From assembly GCF_963677035.1 (NCBI RefSeq), contig NZ_OY781472.1, positions 248,001 to 312,000 of the forward strand: a stretch of 64,000 nucleotides of DNA, written 5' to 3'. A program made the translations under genes and the position numbers. How positions within the stretch are numbered: the stretch's first letter is position 1; the number at the start of each line of letters is the position of its first letter. Of the stretch, positions 1 through 9,431 are shown in pieces. Below the pieces are notes generated by a model, which did not search any database, had not been told where the DNA came from, and saw nothing but the letters and a program-made list of their open reading frames with translations. The stretch comes from an uncultured Hyphomonas sp. GTDB taxonomy: Bacteria; Pseudomonadota; Alphaproteobacteria; Caulobacterales; Hyphomonadaceae.

Positions 1-70
1 GCCCAGGGATCGATTTGCCGCGTGCAGCTGAATGTTCAAATCCGCCCCGCAATCTGGCATAAGGCCCGCC

Positions 71-1087
71 ATGACCACACGTATTGCCGCCTTTTACCTG
101 TTCTTCCCGTTCCCGACCTATGAGGCCGCGCGCGAACCGCTGCGCGACACGCTGGAGGCTGCCGGTGTCAAAGGCACCGTCCTGCTGGCCGCCGAAGGCG
201 TGAACGGCACCATCGCCGCCAGCCCCGAAGGCATCGACACGGCGCTCGCCACGCTGCGCGCCCTGCCAGGCGCCGAGGCGCTGGAGGCGAAGTTCTCCGA
301 AGCCGACGAAAACCCGTTCCTGCGCCTGAAAGTGCGCCTGAAGCAGGAAATCGTCACCATGGGCGTGCCGGGGACGGACCCCAATTCGCTGGTCGGCACC
401 TATGTCACGCCGGAAGAGTGGAACACGCTGATCAGCGACCCGGACACGGTGCTGATCGATACGCGCAATGATTATGAATACGCCATCGGCACGTTCGAGG
501 GCGCCATCGATCCGGAAACCAAATCCTTCCGCGAATTCCCGGACTGGTTCCGCGAATTCCGCGAGAAACTGGAAGCCGAAGGCCGCAAACCGAAGATCGC
601 CATGTTCTGCACCGGCGGCATCCGCTGTGAGAAGGCGACCAGCTTCGTGAAGGCCGAAGGCATCGACGATGTGTTCCACCTGCAGGGCGGCATCCTGAAA
701 TATCTGGAAGAGGTGCCGGAAGAAAACAGCCTGTGGCGCGGGGAATGTTTCGTGTTCGACGAGCGCGTCTCGGTGAAGCATGACCTGACCCCAGGCGACT
801 ATGACATGTGCCACGCCTGCAAGCGGCCGATCACCGAGGAAGACAAACAGGGCAATGCCTATGTGCCCGGCGTCTCCTGCCCGCACTGTATCGATGAAAT
901 GACGCCTGAGCAGAAGCGCCGCTTCGCCGAGCGCCAGAAGCAGATCAATCTCGCCCGCAAGCGCGGCGAAGCGCATATGGGCCCGGACGCGGCCGCCGTC
1001 GCTGCCCGCCGCCGCGAAGAGGCGCTGGAGGCGAAAGCGAAAGAAGCCCAGGAAGCAAAAGAGGCCGCAGGCACCGAAGATGCTTGA
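71..1087 (+). CDS. trhO: tRNA uridine(34) hydroxylase TrhO (rhodanese family)
   Basis: Predicted 338-aa cytosolic rhodanese-fold enzyme of the YceA/TrhO family, which hydroxylates uridine 34 of certain tRNAs (5-hydroxyuridine route). An N-terminal acylphosphatase-like region is followed by a rhodanese domain with the family active-site loop CTGGIRCEK (Cys180 and Cys186). The C-terminal tail has two CxxC pairs (Cys247/250 and Cys270/273) likely to bind a metal, then a charged Ala/Glu/Lys-rich end. I chose the ATG at 71 because the family starts with this segment (MTTRIAAFY); an in-frame upstream start at 32 would add 13 unconserved residues. The stop overlaps the next gene by 8 bases, so the two are probably cotranscribed. 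Confidence 0.93.
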   Translation: MTTRIAAFYLFFPFPTYEAAREPLRDTLEAAGVKGTVLLAAEGVNGTIAASPEGIDTALATLRALPGAEALEAKFSEADENPFLRLKVRLKQEIVTMGVPGTDPNSLVGTYVTPEEWNTLISDPDTVLIDTRNDYEYAIGTFEGAIDPETKSFREFPDWFREFREKLEAEGRKPKIAMFCTGGIRCEKATSFVKAEGIDDVFHLQGGILKYLEEVPEENSLWRGECFVFDERVSVKHDLTPGDYDMCHACKRPITEEDKQGNAYVPGVSCPHCIDEMTPEQKRRFAERQKQINLARKRGEAHMGPDAAAVAARRREEALEAKAKEAQEAKEAAGTEDA

Positions 1088-1481
1088 GGGCAGCTGTCTG
1101 TGCGGCGCCGTGCGCTATGAGGTGGCGGCCGATCCCGGCCCGATCATTCACTGCCATTGCCAGACCTGCCGCAAGGCGCACGGAGCCGCATTTTCCTCCG
1201 TCATGCCGGTGGCGCGCGACGCGTTCCGCTGGACCGCGGGCGACGAAGCGCTGAACCGGTTTGAATCCAGCGAAGGCAAGTTCCGCCATTTCTGCTGCAA
1301 ATGCGGCTCGCACATCATGGCCGAGCGGGTGGACCAGCCCGTCGTGCTGTTGCGGCTCGGTTGTCTCGACACCGAAATCGAAGGCAATCCGCTGGGCCAT
1401 ATCTGGCGGTCTGACTGCGCCAGCTGGTACAGCCCCAAAGATGTGCTTCCGGAATATCCGGAAGGCTTCCCCGCGAAGTGA
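1080..1481 (+). CDS. GFA-family (glutathione-dependent formaldehyde-activating-like) zinc protein
   Basis: This 133-aa protein has the cysteine pattern of the GFA/CENP-V fold: CxC at Cys6/Cys8, CxCxxC at Cys25/27/30, and a CCxC cluster at Cys72-75. These bind one or two zinc ions. The family name comes from Paracoccus Gfa, but most members have no proven formaldehyde role, so the substrate is not assigned. It overlaps trhO by 8 bases and its stop touches the ATG of the GST-like gene at 1481, which suggests one operon of three translationally coupled genes. The start ATG at 1080 gives the typical family N-terminus. Confidence 0.85.
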   Translation: MLEGSCLCGAVRYEVAADPGPIIHCHCQTCRKAHGAAFSSVMPVARDAFRWTAGDEALNRFESSEGKFRHFCCKCGSHIMAERVDQPVVLLRLGCLDTEIEGNPLGHIWRSDCASWYSPKDVLPEYPEGFPAK

Positions 1482-2155
1482 TGCCGGACACGGCCGCCCC
1501 GATCCTCTACACGTTCCGCCGCTGTCCCTATGCCATGCGCGCACGGCTCGCCCTGTCTTCGGCGCGGCTGGATATTCGCGTGCGGGAAGTGGTGCTGCGC
1601 GACAAGCCGGCGGCGATGCTGGAGGCAAGCCCCAAGGGCACAGTCCCCGTGCTGGTGCTGCCGGATGGCCGCGTGATCGACGAGAGCCTCGACGTGATGC
1701 GCTGGGCCCTGGCGCAGGCTGACCCGGAAGGCTGGCTGAACGCGGATGCGGAAGAGACCGACGCGCTGATCAACCGGAATGACGGGCCGTTCAAACGCGC
1801 GCTCGACCGCTACAAATACCCGAACCGTTACGAGGATGAAGGCGCCGACCCGGCTGCAAACCGCGACGCGGGCCTCGCCATCCTGCGGGACCTGTCAGAA
1901 CGGATTGCGGCCCATGGCGGGCAGCTGTGCGGCGCCGCACCGACGCTGGCCGACATGGCGATCTTCCCCTTCGTGCGCCAGTTCGCCCATACGGACATGG
2001 ACTGGTGGGAAACCGCTGCGCCCGGCCCGGTGAAAACCTGGCTGGCCGGGCACAAGGAAAGCGCCCGCTTCCGCGCGATCATGGCGAAATATCCCCAATG
2101 GGCGCCGGGCGATGCCGAACCTGCCTTACCTCTTTCCGGGCCTGTTGCCGGTTAA
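1481..2155 (+). CDS. Glutathione S-transferase-like protein
   Basis: 224 residues with a thioredoxin-like N-terminal domain. The active-site region reads CPYAMRARL with Cys15 at the usual helix start. A cis-Pro segment (GTVPVLVLPDG) follows, then the ES motif (DESLDVMRW) that binds the glutathione gamma-glutamyl group in this superfamily. The C-terminal half is helical, as in omega/Grx2-like GSTs. The CPYA motif, with cysteine rather than serine or tyrosine, suggests thiol transfer or reductase chemistry rather than classical conjugation; this is inference. A GTG at 1478 is an alternative start. It is the last gene before tRNA-Pro. Confidence 0.85.
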   Translation: MPDTAAPILYTFRRCPYAMRARLALSSARLDIRVREVVLRDKPAAMLEASPKGTVPVLVLPDGRVIDESLDVMRWALAQADPEGWLNADAEETDALINRNDGPFKRALDRYKYPNRYEDEGADPAANRDAGLAILRDLSERIAAHGGQLCGAAPTLADMAIFPFVRQFAHTDMDWWETAAPGPVKTWLAGHKESARFRAIMAKYPQWAPGDAEPALPLSGPVAG

Positions 2156-2223
2156 GCTGCACCCGCCCGCTTTTGCCCCCTTGCAAAATCCGCCGCGCGG
2201 CGTAAACAGCCCGTTCTTCGGCA

Positions 2224-2300
2224 CGGAGTGTAGCTCAGCCTGGTAGAGCACTGTCTTCGGGAGGCAGGGGCCGGAGGTTCGAATCCTCTCACTCCGACCA
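2224..2300 (+). tRNA. tRNA-Pro (anticodon CGG)
   Basis: A 77-nt cloverleaf. The acceptor strands CGGAGTG (2224-2230) and CACTCCG (2290-2296) pair perfectly. The D-arm holds TAGCTCAG...GGTAGAGC. The anticodon stem CTGTC/GGCAG closes a TTCGGGA loop, giving anticodon CGG. The T-arm contains GGTTCGAATCC. The CCA end is encoded (2298-2300). It is followed directly by a terminator-like hairpin. Confidence 0.95.
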
Positions 2301-2363
2301 TTTCATCGCGGTCCGGCTTTGCCGGACTTTTTGATCCAGTGGATCAAAAAGAGCGATGAAATG
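2299..2363. repeat. Nested three-part inverted repeat starting in the tRNA-Pro 3' end
   Basis: Three perfect inverted repeats are nested. The outer arms are CATTTCATCGC (2299-2309) and GCGATGAAATG (2353-2363). Inside sit GTCCGGC/GCCGGAC (2311-2317 with 2321-2327) and TTTTTGATCC/GGATCAAAAA (2328-2337 with 2341-2350). The GTCCGGC hairpin followed by TTTTT is a normal intrinsic terminator for the tRNA. The outer and third arms go beyond what a terminator needs and make a cruciform or three-way-junction structure. Confidence 0.75.
2311..2332 (+). terminator. Intrinsic terminator of tRNA-Pro
   Basis: The stem GTCCGGC/GCCGGAC has a TTT loop and is followed at once by five T residues, 11 bases after the tRNA CCA end. 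Confidence 0.75.
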
Positions 2364-2436
2364 CTCGACGCGCAAGCAAGAGCCATTCCCGGCAATGAAG
2401 ACTTAAGCGCCAGCAAAAGCGCCCGCTGAACCCCAA

Positions 2437-2466
2437 TTGACAACCCGCCCCGACCCGGCCTATTGC
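2437..2466 (+). promoter_or_regulatory. Candidate sigma70 promoter of the MATE gene
   Basis: A perfect -35 hexamer TTGACA (2437-2442), an 18-base spacer, then TATTGC (2461-2466) as a -10-like hexamer. It is correctly oriented for the transporter gene starting at 2619. Confidence 0.45.
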
Positions 2467-2618
2467 CCCGCGCAAGGGTTCTGAGCCCCTGCCGCCTGCA
2501 GACGTCCCGTCACGGTGAAGCTCTTTCAGGACATCTCTTCCCTCACCCTCGATGCATTTCGACGGTGGGTAATGCAGGCCCCCACCCCAGTCGGAATGCC
2601 TCATTTGAGGAGTGTGTG

Positions 2619-4001
2619 ATGTCTTTACGATCATCGCCCGGCAATCAATTCCTGACGCGGCCGCCCGGCCGGGTGTTCGCGGCCAATGCCCTGCCCATGA
2701 TGCTGATCATGCTGATGAACGGGCTGCTGAACGTTATCGATGCGGCCTTTCTGGGCCATTTCGTCGGCACCGATGCGATGACGGCCATTGGCCTGGTCTT
2801 CCCGGCCATCATGGTACTGATCGCCTTGTCGACCCTTGTCAGCGGAGGCATGTCCAGCCTTCTGGCCCGCCAGCTGGGCGCGGGCGATACCGATGGCGCA
2901 GGGCAGACGCTGGCCAGCGCCCATGGCCTCGCCCTGGCCATTGCAACCATGGTGATGATTGCCTTCCTGTGCGGCGGGCGGGCAGCGGCGAACCAGCTGT
3001 CCGCCTCTGACCCTGCCATCGCCGACATGGCCTTCACCTATATGGCGATCACCGTGCTCGCTTTGCCGATCCAGTTTGCCCTCGGTCTGCATGCGGACAC
3101 ATGGCGGAATGAGGGCCGGGCCGGACTGGTCGCGCTCCTGTCCGTCGGCGTGACACTGGCCAATATCCTGCTCAACTATGTTCTGATCGGTGAGTTGGGC
3201 CTGGGCGTCGCGGGCTCAGCCTGGGGCACGGCACTGGCGCAACTGTTCGGACTGGGCCTGCTCCTGTGGCTGCGGTGCCGCGGGGGAGGCATCGTGCCGC
3301 TGCAGGCCCTGCGCCGGCATCGCTGGACCGGCAATTGGAGCCGCCTCGCAGGGCTCGGCGCGCCGCTCAGCCTCAGCTTTATCGGCATGGCGCTCGTCTC
3401 GTCCTGTGTGATCGTGTCCCTGCGCCTGACCGCCGGAGCGGATTATGCAGACACGATTGCCGCCTATGGCATCGTCACCCGAGTCCTCGGCTTTGCCTTT
3501 CTTCCGAGTATGGCGTTTGCGCTGGCCCTGCAGAGCATTGCCGGGAACAATTGGGGTGCCGGCTTACAGAGCCGTGCACGGAGCGTTTTGAAAATCGCCC
3601 TTCTGACGGCCCTGGCCTACAGCCTCTGCATGGAAGTCATCTTCCTGACCGGCGGGGCGGCCATCGGATCGGCCTTTATCGGCGATCCGCGTGTCATAGC
3701 GCAGGTTTCCCACATCCTGCGCCTGATGGGCCTGCTCTACCTGTTCACAGGCCCCGTGCTCTCATTGGCGCTTTACTTCCAGGCCATCGGCCAGCCGCAA
3801 AGGGCCGGGCTGCTGACCCTGTCGAAATCCTTTGTGCTGTTGCCTGCGCTGATCGCTGCGCTGGCCGCGGCACGGGGGGCGCAGGCGATCTGGTTTGCCT
3901 TTCCGCTGTCGGATGGGCTGACCCTTGTTATGGCCGCCGCGCTGGCGATCCCCGTACTGAAGGCTGCGCCAGAGCGCGCCACCTGCAGCCCGGCGCGATA
4001 G
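2619..4001 (+). CDS. MATE family multidrug/cation efflux transporter
   Basis: 460-aa inner-membrane protein made almost entirely of hydrophobic helices, about twelve segments in two halves, as in NorM/DinF-type MATE exporters. The first half has a typical MATE stretch (ANALPMMLIMLMNGLLNVID, then FLGHFVGTDAMTAIGL and SSLLARQLGAGD). These transporters use an H+ or Na+ gradient to expel cationic drugs; the substrate here is unknown. I chose the ATG at 2619 for its upstream GAGG and because an earlier in-frame start at 2463 would add a hydrophilic, unconserved 52 residues. It is transcribed alone and ends in a strong hairpin shared with alaS. Confidence 0.9.
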   Translation: MSLRSSPGNQFLTRPPGRVFAANALPMMLIMLMNGLLNVIDAAFLGHFVGTDAMTAIGLVFPAIMVLIALSTLVSGGMSSLLARQLGAGDTDGAGQTLASAHGLALAIATMVMIAFLCGGRAAANQLSASDPAIADMAFTYMAITVLALPIQFALGLHADTWRNEGRAGLVALLSVGVTLANILLNYVLIGELGLGVAGSAWGTALAQLFGLGLLLWLRCRGGGIVPLQALRRHRWTGNWSRLAGLGAPLSLSFIGMALVSSCVIVSLRLTAGADYADTIAAYGIVTRVLGFAFLPSMAFALALQSIAGNNWGAGLQSRARSVLKIALLTALAYSLCMEVIFLTGGAAIGSAFIGDPRVIAQVSHILRLMGLLYLFTGPVLSLALYFQAIGQPQRAGLLTLSKSFVLLPALIAALAAARGAQAIWFAFPLSDGLTLVMAAALAIPVLKAAPERATCSPAR

Positions 4002-4018
4002 TGCCCGGCACCAAAGAA

Positions 4019-4056
4019 AAAGGCGGGCCGGAAAACCGGTCCGCCTTTGCTCTTTT
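4019..4056. terminator. Bidirectional intrinsic terminator between the MATE gene and alaS
   Basis: A 13-bp stem with one G-T wobble: AAAGGCGGGCCGG (4019-4031) pairs with CCGGTCCGCCTTT (4036-4048) around an AAAA loop. T-rich sequence follows on the plus strand, and on the minus strand the read-out is TTTTTCTTT. It serves the two convergent genes. Confidence 0.88.
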
Positions 4057-4075
4057 CGTGTTTGGTCCGCGCGGC

Positions 4076-6715
4076 CTAGCCTTTCAGCAAGGCACGCACA
4101 GCGGTCAGGGCCTCTTCGGCTTTGGAGCCGTCCGGGCCACCAGCCATCGCCATGTCGGGTCGGCCACCGCCGCCCTTGCCGCCCACAGCTTCGGATGCGG
4201 CCTTGACCAGATCCACAGCGGAGAACTTGTCCGTCAGGTCTTTCGTGACCCCGACGGCCACACCCGCCTTGCCATCGGCGACGCCGACAAACACCACGAT
4301 GCCGGATCCGATCTGCGCTTTGGCCTCATCGACCAGCGCACGCAGATCCTTGCCGCCGACGCCCTCGGCCACACGGGCGAGCAGCTTCACGCCATTGATC
4401 TCTTCCGGGCCTGCCGGTGCGCCGCCGCTGCCACCCATGGCCAGCTTGCGCTTGGTTTCGGCCAGATCACGCTCCAGGTTGCGCTTTTCTTCACCCAGCG
4501 TGGCGACACGTTTGGGCAGGTCTTTGAGCGGCACTTTCAGACTGCTGGCAATATCCGCCCCAATCTGTGCACGGGCTTTCAGCCAGGACAGCGCCTCCGC
4601 GCCGGTGGCCGCTTCGATCCGGCGCACACCGGCAGAGACACCACTTTCCGACGTGATCACAAAGACGGCAATATCGCCGGAGCGTTCCACATGCGTGCCG
4701 CCGCACAGTTCGACCGAATACCGGCGTCCGTCGCCTGTTCCCATGGACAGCACACGGACTTCATCGCCATATTTCTCACCGAACAGAGCCAGCGCACCGG
4801 CCTCGATTGCTTTCTCCGGCGTGGTCACCTGAATGCCCGTCGGCATGTTCGCGCGGATCTGGGCGTTGACCTCATCCTCTACGGCCTCGATCTCCGCTGC
4901 GCTGAGCGGACCGCCGTGCGAGAAGTCAAAGCGCAGACGATCGGCCTCCACGAGGGAGCCCTTCTGCGTGACATGTTCGCCCAGCACCTTGCGCAGGGCG
5001 GCATGCATCAGGTGCGTCGCGGAATGGTTCGCCATCACGGCCTTGCGGCGGACGGCATCGACATGCAGCTGAGCCGATGCGCCGGTCTTCGCTGCGCCCG
5101 ACACGAGTTCGCCGATATGGACGTGCACATCGCCGGCGCGTTTCTGAACATCGCGCACGATGAAGCGGGCGCCATCCTCGAAGACGATCTCGCCATGGTC
5201 GCCGGCCTGGCCGCCGGATTCGGCGTAGAACGGCGTTTCGTCGAAGACGAGCTCAGCCGGGCCGGGCGACAATGTATCTGTAAGCACTCCGCCAGCGGCG
5301 ATGGCCACCAGTTTGCCGGTGCCTTCGGTCTTGCCATAACCGGTGAAGCTTGTTGCGCCCACCTTGTCGCGAACGCGGAACCAGATTTCATCCGCCGCCT
5401 GATCGCCGGAGGCAAAACCGGCTGCACGGCTGCCTTCGCGCTGGACTTCCATGGAGGCATCGAACCCGTCGATATCGACTGTCATGCCGCGGGCGCGCAG
5501 GATGTCCTGCGTCAGATCCAGCGGGAAGCCATAGGTGTCATACAGTTTGAAGGCCGTCTCGCCCGGCAGAGCATCGCCCTGTTTCAGCGTTTCGGATTCC
5601 TTTTCCAGCAGCGACAGGCCATTGCCCAGCGTCCGCTGGAAGCGGGCCTCTTCCTGCTCCAGCGCGGCATCGATGGCGGCCTTGGCGCGGCCCAGCTCCG
5701 GATAGGCATCGCCCATTTCAGAGATCAGCGCCGGGGTCAGCTTGTACATCATCGGCTCGCGCGCGCCCAGCAGGTGGCCGTGGCGCATGGCGCGGCGCAT
5801 GATGCGGCGCAGGACATAGCCGCGCCCTTCATTCGACGGCAGAACCCCATCGGCAATCAGGAAGGCGGACGTGCGCAAATGGTCGGCGATGACACGGAAC
5901 GAGGCAAGCTTGTCGTCCGTCGCTTTGGCCCCATACACACTCTCTTCCGCTTCGATCAGGCCACGGAAAAGGTCGATGTCGTAATTGTTGTGGACATTCT
6001 GCAGGACAGCGGAAATCCGCTCCAGACCCATGCCGGTGTCGATGGACGGTTTCGGCAGATTCTCACGGGTGCCATCGGCGAGCTGGTTGAACTGCATGAA
6101 AACCAGGTTCCAGATCTCGATGAACCGGTCGCCATCCTCATCCGGGCTACCCGGGGGGCCACCGGGAATGTCTTCGCCATGATCATAGAAGATTTCGGAG
6201 CACGGACCGCACGGGCCGGTATCGCCCATGGACCAGAAATTGTCCGATGTGCTGATCCGGATAATTCTCGAATCGTCGAAGCCTGCGACCTTCTTCCAGA
6301 TGGCGGCGGCCTCATCGTCTTCCGAATAGACCGTGACCAGCAGGCGTTTCGGATCGAGCCCGAATTCCTTCGTCACCACTTCCCAGGCAAAGGCGATGGC
6401 GTCGTCCTTGAAATAGTCGCCAAAGGAGAAATTTCCCAGCATTTCGAAGAAGGTGTGGTGGCGGGCTGTATAGCCGACATTGTCGAGGTCGTTGTGCTTG
6501 CCGCCGGCCCGGACGCATTTCTGCGAGGTCGTCGCCCGCGGGGCGAACGGCGTTTCCGCCCCGGTGAAGATGTTCTTGAACGGCACCATGCCGGCATTCA
6601 CGAACAGAAGGCTCGGGTCATTGTGCGGCACCAGCGGCGCGGATGGCTGCCGGGTGTGCCCGTGCTTCTCGTAATAGGCGAGAAAAGCTTCGCGGATCTG
6701 GTTTACGCTGGTCAT
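4076..6715 (-). CDS. alaS: Alanyl-tRNA synthetase
   Basis: 879 residues, the usual bacterial AlaRS length and domain order. The class II catalytic core occupies about the first 240 residues, with the motif 2 area around [13 protein letters not shown] tRNA-recognition helical domain follows. The editing domain carries HSATH (His564/His568) and CGGTH (Cys671/His675), the four zinc ligands that clear mis-charged serine or glycine. The C-terminal part carries the Gly-rich, DHHA1-like C-Ala region ([16 protein letters not shown]). The ATG at 6715 has a GAG-type ribosome site. The gene lies just downstream of recA on the same strand, 207 bases away, an order common in alphaproteobacteria. Confidence 0.98.
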   Translation of the reverse strand: MTSVNQIREAFLAYYEKHGHTRQPSAPLVPHNDPSLLFVNAGMVPFKNIFTGAETPFAPRATTSQKCVRAGGKHNDLDNVGYTARHHTFFEMLGNFSFGDYFKDDAIAFAWEVVTKEFGLDPKRLLVTVYSEDDEAAAIWKKVAGFDDSRIIRISTSDNFWSMGDTGPCGPCSEIFYDHGEDIPGGPPGSPDEDGDRFIEIWNLVFMQFNQLADGTRENLPKPSIDTGMGLERISAVLQNVHNNYDIDLFRGLIEAEESVYGAKATDDKLASFRVIADHLRTSAFLIADGVLPSNEGRGYVLRRIMRRAMRHGHLLGAREPMMYKLTPALISEMGDAYPELGRAKAAIDAALEQEEARFQRTLGNGLSLLEKESETLKQGDALPGETAFKLYDTYGFPLDLTQDILRARGMTVDIDGFDASMEVQREGSRAAGFASGDQAADEIWFRVRDKVGATSFTGYGKTEGTGKLVAIAAGGVLTDTLSPGPAELVFDETPFYAESGGQAGDHGEIVFEDGARFIVRDVQKRAGDVHVHIGELVSGAAKTGASAQLHVDAVRRKAVMANHSATHLMHAALRKVLGEHVTQKGSLVEADRLRFDFSHGGPLSAAEIEAVEDEVNAQIRANMPTGIQVTTPEKAIEAGALALFGEKYGDEVRVLSMGTGDGRRYSVELCGGTHVERSGDIAVFVITSESGVSAGVRRIEAATGAEALSWLKARAQIGADIASSLKVPLKDLPKRVATLGEEKRNLERDLAETKRKLAMGGSGGAPAGPEEINGVKLLARVAEGVGGKDLRALVDEAKAQIGSGIVVFVGVADGKAGVAVGVTKDLTDKFSAVDLVKAASEAVGGKGGGGRPDMAMAGGPDGSKAEEALTAVRALLKG

Positions 6716-6860
6716 ATGATCTCAGGGTCCTCGGCGTATAAAATTGTCCCGAACCGCCGAATCCGGCGCCGGGCCTTTACGCGCGATATAAAGGCCCCTT
6801 TGCCGCACGCCAAGATTAGCGCACCACAAAGGGGCCAGTTTGCCGGACGAGAGAGTGGAA

Positions 6861-6913
6861 ACCGGCCCTGAGAGAACGTTTTCTGCAGGGAAAACGCGAG
6901 AGAGAGGGCCGGT
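6861..6913. repeat. Long hairpin downstream of recA
   Basis: The outer arms ACCGGCCCT (6861-6869) and AGGGCCGGT (6905-6913) enclose a second stem CGTTTTC/GAAAACG (6877-6883 with 6890-6896). It sits 10 bases after the recA stop, in the position of a terminator, but has no T tract on the minus strand. It may stabilise the recA mRNA end or act as a weak terminator. Confidence 0.6.
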
Positions 6914-6922
6914 CAGACCCGA

Positions 6923-8020
6923 TCAGCCCTCGGCAGCATCCGGTGTGTCGTCGTCTTTTTCGGATTTATCCATGCCGGCCGAGAGCAGTTCATCGGCGAG
7001 CAGGCCCGCATTGCGGCGCACAGCATCCTCGATTTCGTCTGCGATGGCCGGATTTTCCTTCAGGAAGGTACGGGTTTTCTCACGGCCCTGGCCGATCCGC
7101 TCTCCATTATAGGAATACCAGGAGCCGGATTTCTCGATCACGTCGGCTTTCACACCGAGATCAATCAGCTCGCCGGTCTTGGAGATGCCTTCGCCATAGA
7201 GGATATCGAACTCGACCTGCCGGAACGGCGGGGCAACCTTGTTCTTCACCACTTTGACGCGGGTCTGGTTGCCGATGACCTCGTCCCGGTCCTTGATCGC
7301 GCCAATGCGGCGGATGTCGAGACGGACGGATGCATAGAATTTCAGGGCGTTGCCGCCGGTCGTGGTTTCCGGGCTGCCGAACATGACGCCGATCTTCATG
7401 CGGATCTGGTTGATGAAGATCACCATGCATTTCGACTTGGAGATCGATCCGGTCAGCTTGCGCAGGGCCTGGCTCATCAGACGGGCCTGCAGGCCGGGCA
7501 GCGAGTCGCCCATTTCGCCTTCCAGTTCGGCACGCGGCGTCAGCGCGGCCACAGAGTCGATGACCAGGAGGTCCACCGCACCGGACCGCACCAGCGTATC
7601 GGCGATTTCAAGTGCCTGCTCGCCTGTGTCGGGCTGGGAAATCAGGAGATCATCCAGGTCCACGCCCAGCTTACCAGCATAGATCGGGTCCAGCGCGTGT
7701 TCCGCATCGATAAAGGCACACACACCGCCATTCTTCTGCGCTTCAGACACGCTGTGCAGCGCCAGGGTCGTCTTGCCGGAGCTTTCCGGGCCGTAGATCT
7801 CAATGATGCGGCCTTTCGGCAGGCCACCAATGCCGAGCGCGATATCCAGCCCGAGCGATCCCGTCGAAACGGCCTCGACATCCATAGCCTTCTTGTCGCC
7901 CAGACGCATGACCGAGCCTTTGCCGAAGGACCGTTCAATATTGCCGAGCGCCGTTTCGAGAGCTTTTTGCTTGTCCACGCCGGTTTCCTTGTCCACGAGT
8001 TGCAGCGCTGGTTTGGCCAT
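6923..8020 (-). CDS. recA: Recombinase RecA
   Basis: 365-aa DNA-dependent ATPase that forms filaments on single-stranded DNA, drives strand exchange and triggers LexA self-cleavage. Walker A is GPESSGKT (residues 77-84). The L2/ATP-sensing region contains [20 protein letters not shown], and the C-terminus is acidic ([12 protein letters not shown]), as usual. The ATG at 8020 is preceded by AAGGAG at ideal spacing and gives the normal N-terminus; an upstream in-frame ATG at 8179 would add 53 unconserved residues that run through the operator. A likely SOS operator lies 80-105 bases upstream. Confidence 0.98.
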   Translation of the reverse strand: MAKPALQLVDKETGVDKQKALETALGNIERSFGKGSVMRLGDKKAMDVEAVSTGSLGLDIALGIGGLPKGRIIEIYGPESSGKTTLALHSVSEAQKNGGVCAFIDAEHALDPIYAGKLGVDLDDLLISQPDTGEQALEIADTLVRSGAVDLLVIDSVAALTPRAELEGEMGDSLPGLQARLMSQALRKLTGSISKSKCMVIFINQIRMKIGVMFGSPETTTGGNALKFYASVRLDIRRIGAIKDRDEVIGNQTRVKVVKNKVAPPFRQVEFDILYGEGISKTGELIDLGVKADVIEKSGSWYSYNGERIGQGREKTRTFLKENPAIADEIEDAVRRNAGLLADELLSAGMDKSEKDDDTPDAAEG

Positions 8021-8099
8021 GAGTCGTCTCCTTAGGTCCACTATAGGGGTGTTTTTGGCAAGGCCCCCCGATCGCCTCATCTGAATTGGGTGTACCACA

Positions 8100-8125
8100 T
8101 TTGTTCTGCGGAACAAACAGGAAAC
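8100..8125 (-). promoter_or_regulatory. Candidate LexA (SOS) operator of recA
   Basis: Two readings overlap. On the minus strand, 8111-8125 reads GTTT-N7-GTTC, one mismatch from the alphaproteobacterial SOS box GTTC-N7-GTTC. In addition TTTGTTC-TGCG-GAACAAA (8100-8117) is a perfect 7-bp dyad. It lies 80-105 bases upstream of the recA ATG and between recA and the divergent DUF2093 gene. Confidence 0.55.
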
Positions 8126-8165
8126 TTTCTGCAGGCTGCTCTTTTCTTCCAGCCGCCTTTCAGGC

Positions 8166-8390
8166 ATGGTGATGTCCATGCTTACACGATCCAGCCAACC
8201 CGCCGGCGAAGCCCGCCTTCGTTATCTCGATGCCGACATCGAAGTGCTCGCCCCCGGCGACTATGTGCTCTGCGCTGTCACCGGCCGGAAGATCCCGGTC
8301 CAGGCCCTGCGCTATTGGAGCGTCGACCGGCAGGAAGCCTATTGGGACGCAGACGCTGCATCATCCCGTATGGTTCCGGCAAAGGACTGA
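8166..8390 (+). CDS. DUF2093 domain protein
   Basis: 74 residues matching the short alphaproteobacterial DUF2093 family: an [20 protein letters not shown] stretch followed by CAVTG and [12 protein letters not shown]. Function is unknown; the CxxTG and invariant tryptophan/tyrosine residues suggest a small compact fold. Three in-frame ATGs (8166, 8172, 8178) are possible starts, and none has a strong ribosome site. The start at 8178 gives a family-like N-terminus, so the first four residues are uncertain. It is divergent from recA and 7 bases upstream of the peptidase gene. Confidence 0.8.
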   Translation: MVMSMLTRSSQPAGEARLRYLDADIEVLAPGDYVLCAVTGRKIPVQALRYWSVDRQEAYWDADAASSRMVPAKD

Positions 8391-8397
8391 CACACGC

Positions 8398-9321
8398 ATG
8401 ATGCGTGACATCCTCCTGATGGTCGTGATGTGCACGGGCGCCTGCCTTGCGGCACCGATGGCAGGCGCGGAAACAGCCGTTGCTCCATCGCCCTCCACAC
8501 AGGAAGATTGCGGCGGCGCGCTGACGCAGGGCGGGCTTGTCATCTGTCATGGCATCCCGGGCACAGTGTTCACGGTTGCAGGCCGCAAGCTGACGGCGGA
8601 TGCCTCGGGCAGCGCGCAGTTCGGTCTCGCCACAAATGCGCCGTCGGTCATCGGCTGGTCGTCGAGCACCGGCGCCTTTGGCGACCTGGCGATTGAGACA
8701 CGGCATGACGATTTCCGCACCATCGAGGGCTTCGATTGCGACAAGGTCGATGCACGCAGCGAAGCACAGAAGGCTCATGCCGGGCGGTCCTGGGTGAAGA
8801 AGCGGGACGCCTTTGCCACATTCAATGATGGCCCCGGCGCGCTGACCGGCTTCATCAAGCCCGCAGATGTGCCGGCCTCCTCGCCCTTCGGGCCGACGCG
8901 GAAATATATCGGCGTCAGCAAGGTGACCGGCGAACCCTGCGAGTCTGTCTCGGTCCACCGGGGCTACGACATGGCAGCGCCTGTGGGCACGCCGATTGTT
9001 GCCCCGGCCGAAGGCACCGTGATCCTCGCAGACCCTGACCTTTACTATGAAGGCGGCGCGATCTTCCTCGACCATGGGCACGGGCTCGTCTCGGTGTTCA
9101 TGCATCTGTCGGAAGTGGACGTGAAAGCAGGCGACATCGTCGCGCGCGGCGACCTGCTGGCGAAGTCCGGCAATACCGGCCGCACAACCGGGCCGCACCT
9201 GCACTGGGCGGTAAAGTGGCGCAATCCGGAAGCCAGCGACCGGGGCGGTGATTTCTATATCGATCCGGCTCTGCTGCTGGAGCTTCCCGTGTCCGACGAG
9301 GCTGAGAGCCCCTCAGACTGA
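8398..9321 (+). CDS. Secreted M23 family metallopeptidase (LytM-like)
   Basis: 307 residues with an N-terminal signal peptide (hydrophobic stretch, then AAPMAGAE) and a C-terminal LytM/M23 domain from about residue 180. Zinc ligands are His187 and Asp191 (HRGYD) and His269 in the HLHW motif; His236 and His267 complete the usual active site. Enzymes of this type cut peptide crosslinks in peptidoglycan in the periplasm. All catalytic residues are present, so activity is expected. Adjacent ATGs at 8398 and 8401 are both possible starts. It is probably cotranscribed with DUF2093. Confidence 0.9.
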   Translation: MMRDILLMVVMCTGACLAAPMAGAETAVAPSPSTQEDCGGALTQGGLVICHGIPGTVFTVAGRKLTADASGSAQFGLATNAPSVIGWSSSTGAFGDLAIETRHDDFRTIEGFDCDKVDARSEAQKAHAGRSWVKKRDAFATFNDGPGALTGFIKPADVPASSPFGPTRKYIGVSKVTGEPCESVSVHRGYDMAAPVGTPIVAPAEGTVILADPDLYYEGGAIFLDHGHGLVSVFMHLSEVDVKAGDIVARGDLLAKSGNTGRTTGPHLHWAVKWRNPEASDRGGDFYIDPALLLELPVSDEAESPSD

Positions 9322-9431
9322 AACAGCTCCGCGATAGGGTCTCAGTGTTTCTGGCATGGCCTGCGATGGGCGCCACGCTAAAAAAAGACCTGGCCAGACC
9401 AATAACGGTGACAGGCAGAAGGGGCTGAGAC

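Larger units (their letters stand above)
2301..2618. other. Intergenic stretch between tRNA-Pro and the MATE gene
   Basis: No convincing gene lies here. The first 63 bases hold the nested inverted repeat. A good sigma70-like promoter (TTGACA...TATTGC) lies at 2437-2466, leaving about 150 nt of untranslated leader before the ATG at 2619. CCTCA-TT-TGAGG (2599-2610) is a perfect inverted repeat that includes the likely Shine-Dalgarno bases. A 96-codon open frame on the minus strand crosses the region but lacks coding character. Confidence 0.6.

Noticed and set aside
2344..2634. A 96-codon minus-strand frame between tRNA-Pro and the MATE gene
   Set aside because: No ribosome site, no recognisable protein features, and it covers the promoter and leader of the MATE gene.
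3266..6871. A 1201-codon open frame on the plus strand opposite alaS and across the end of the MATE gene
   Set aside because: It is the antisense shadow of alaS: GC-rich codon bias removes stops on the opposite strand. It lacks a ribosome site and family similarity, and alaS is certain.
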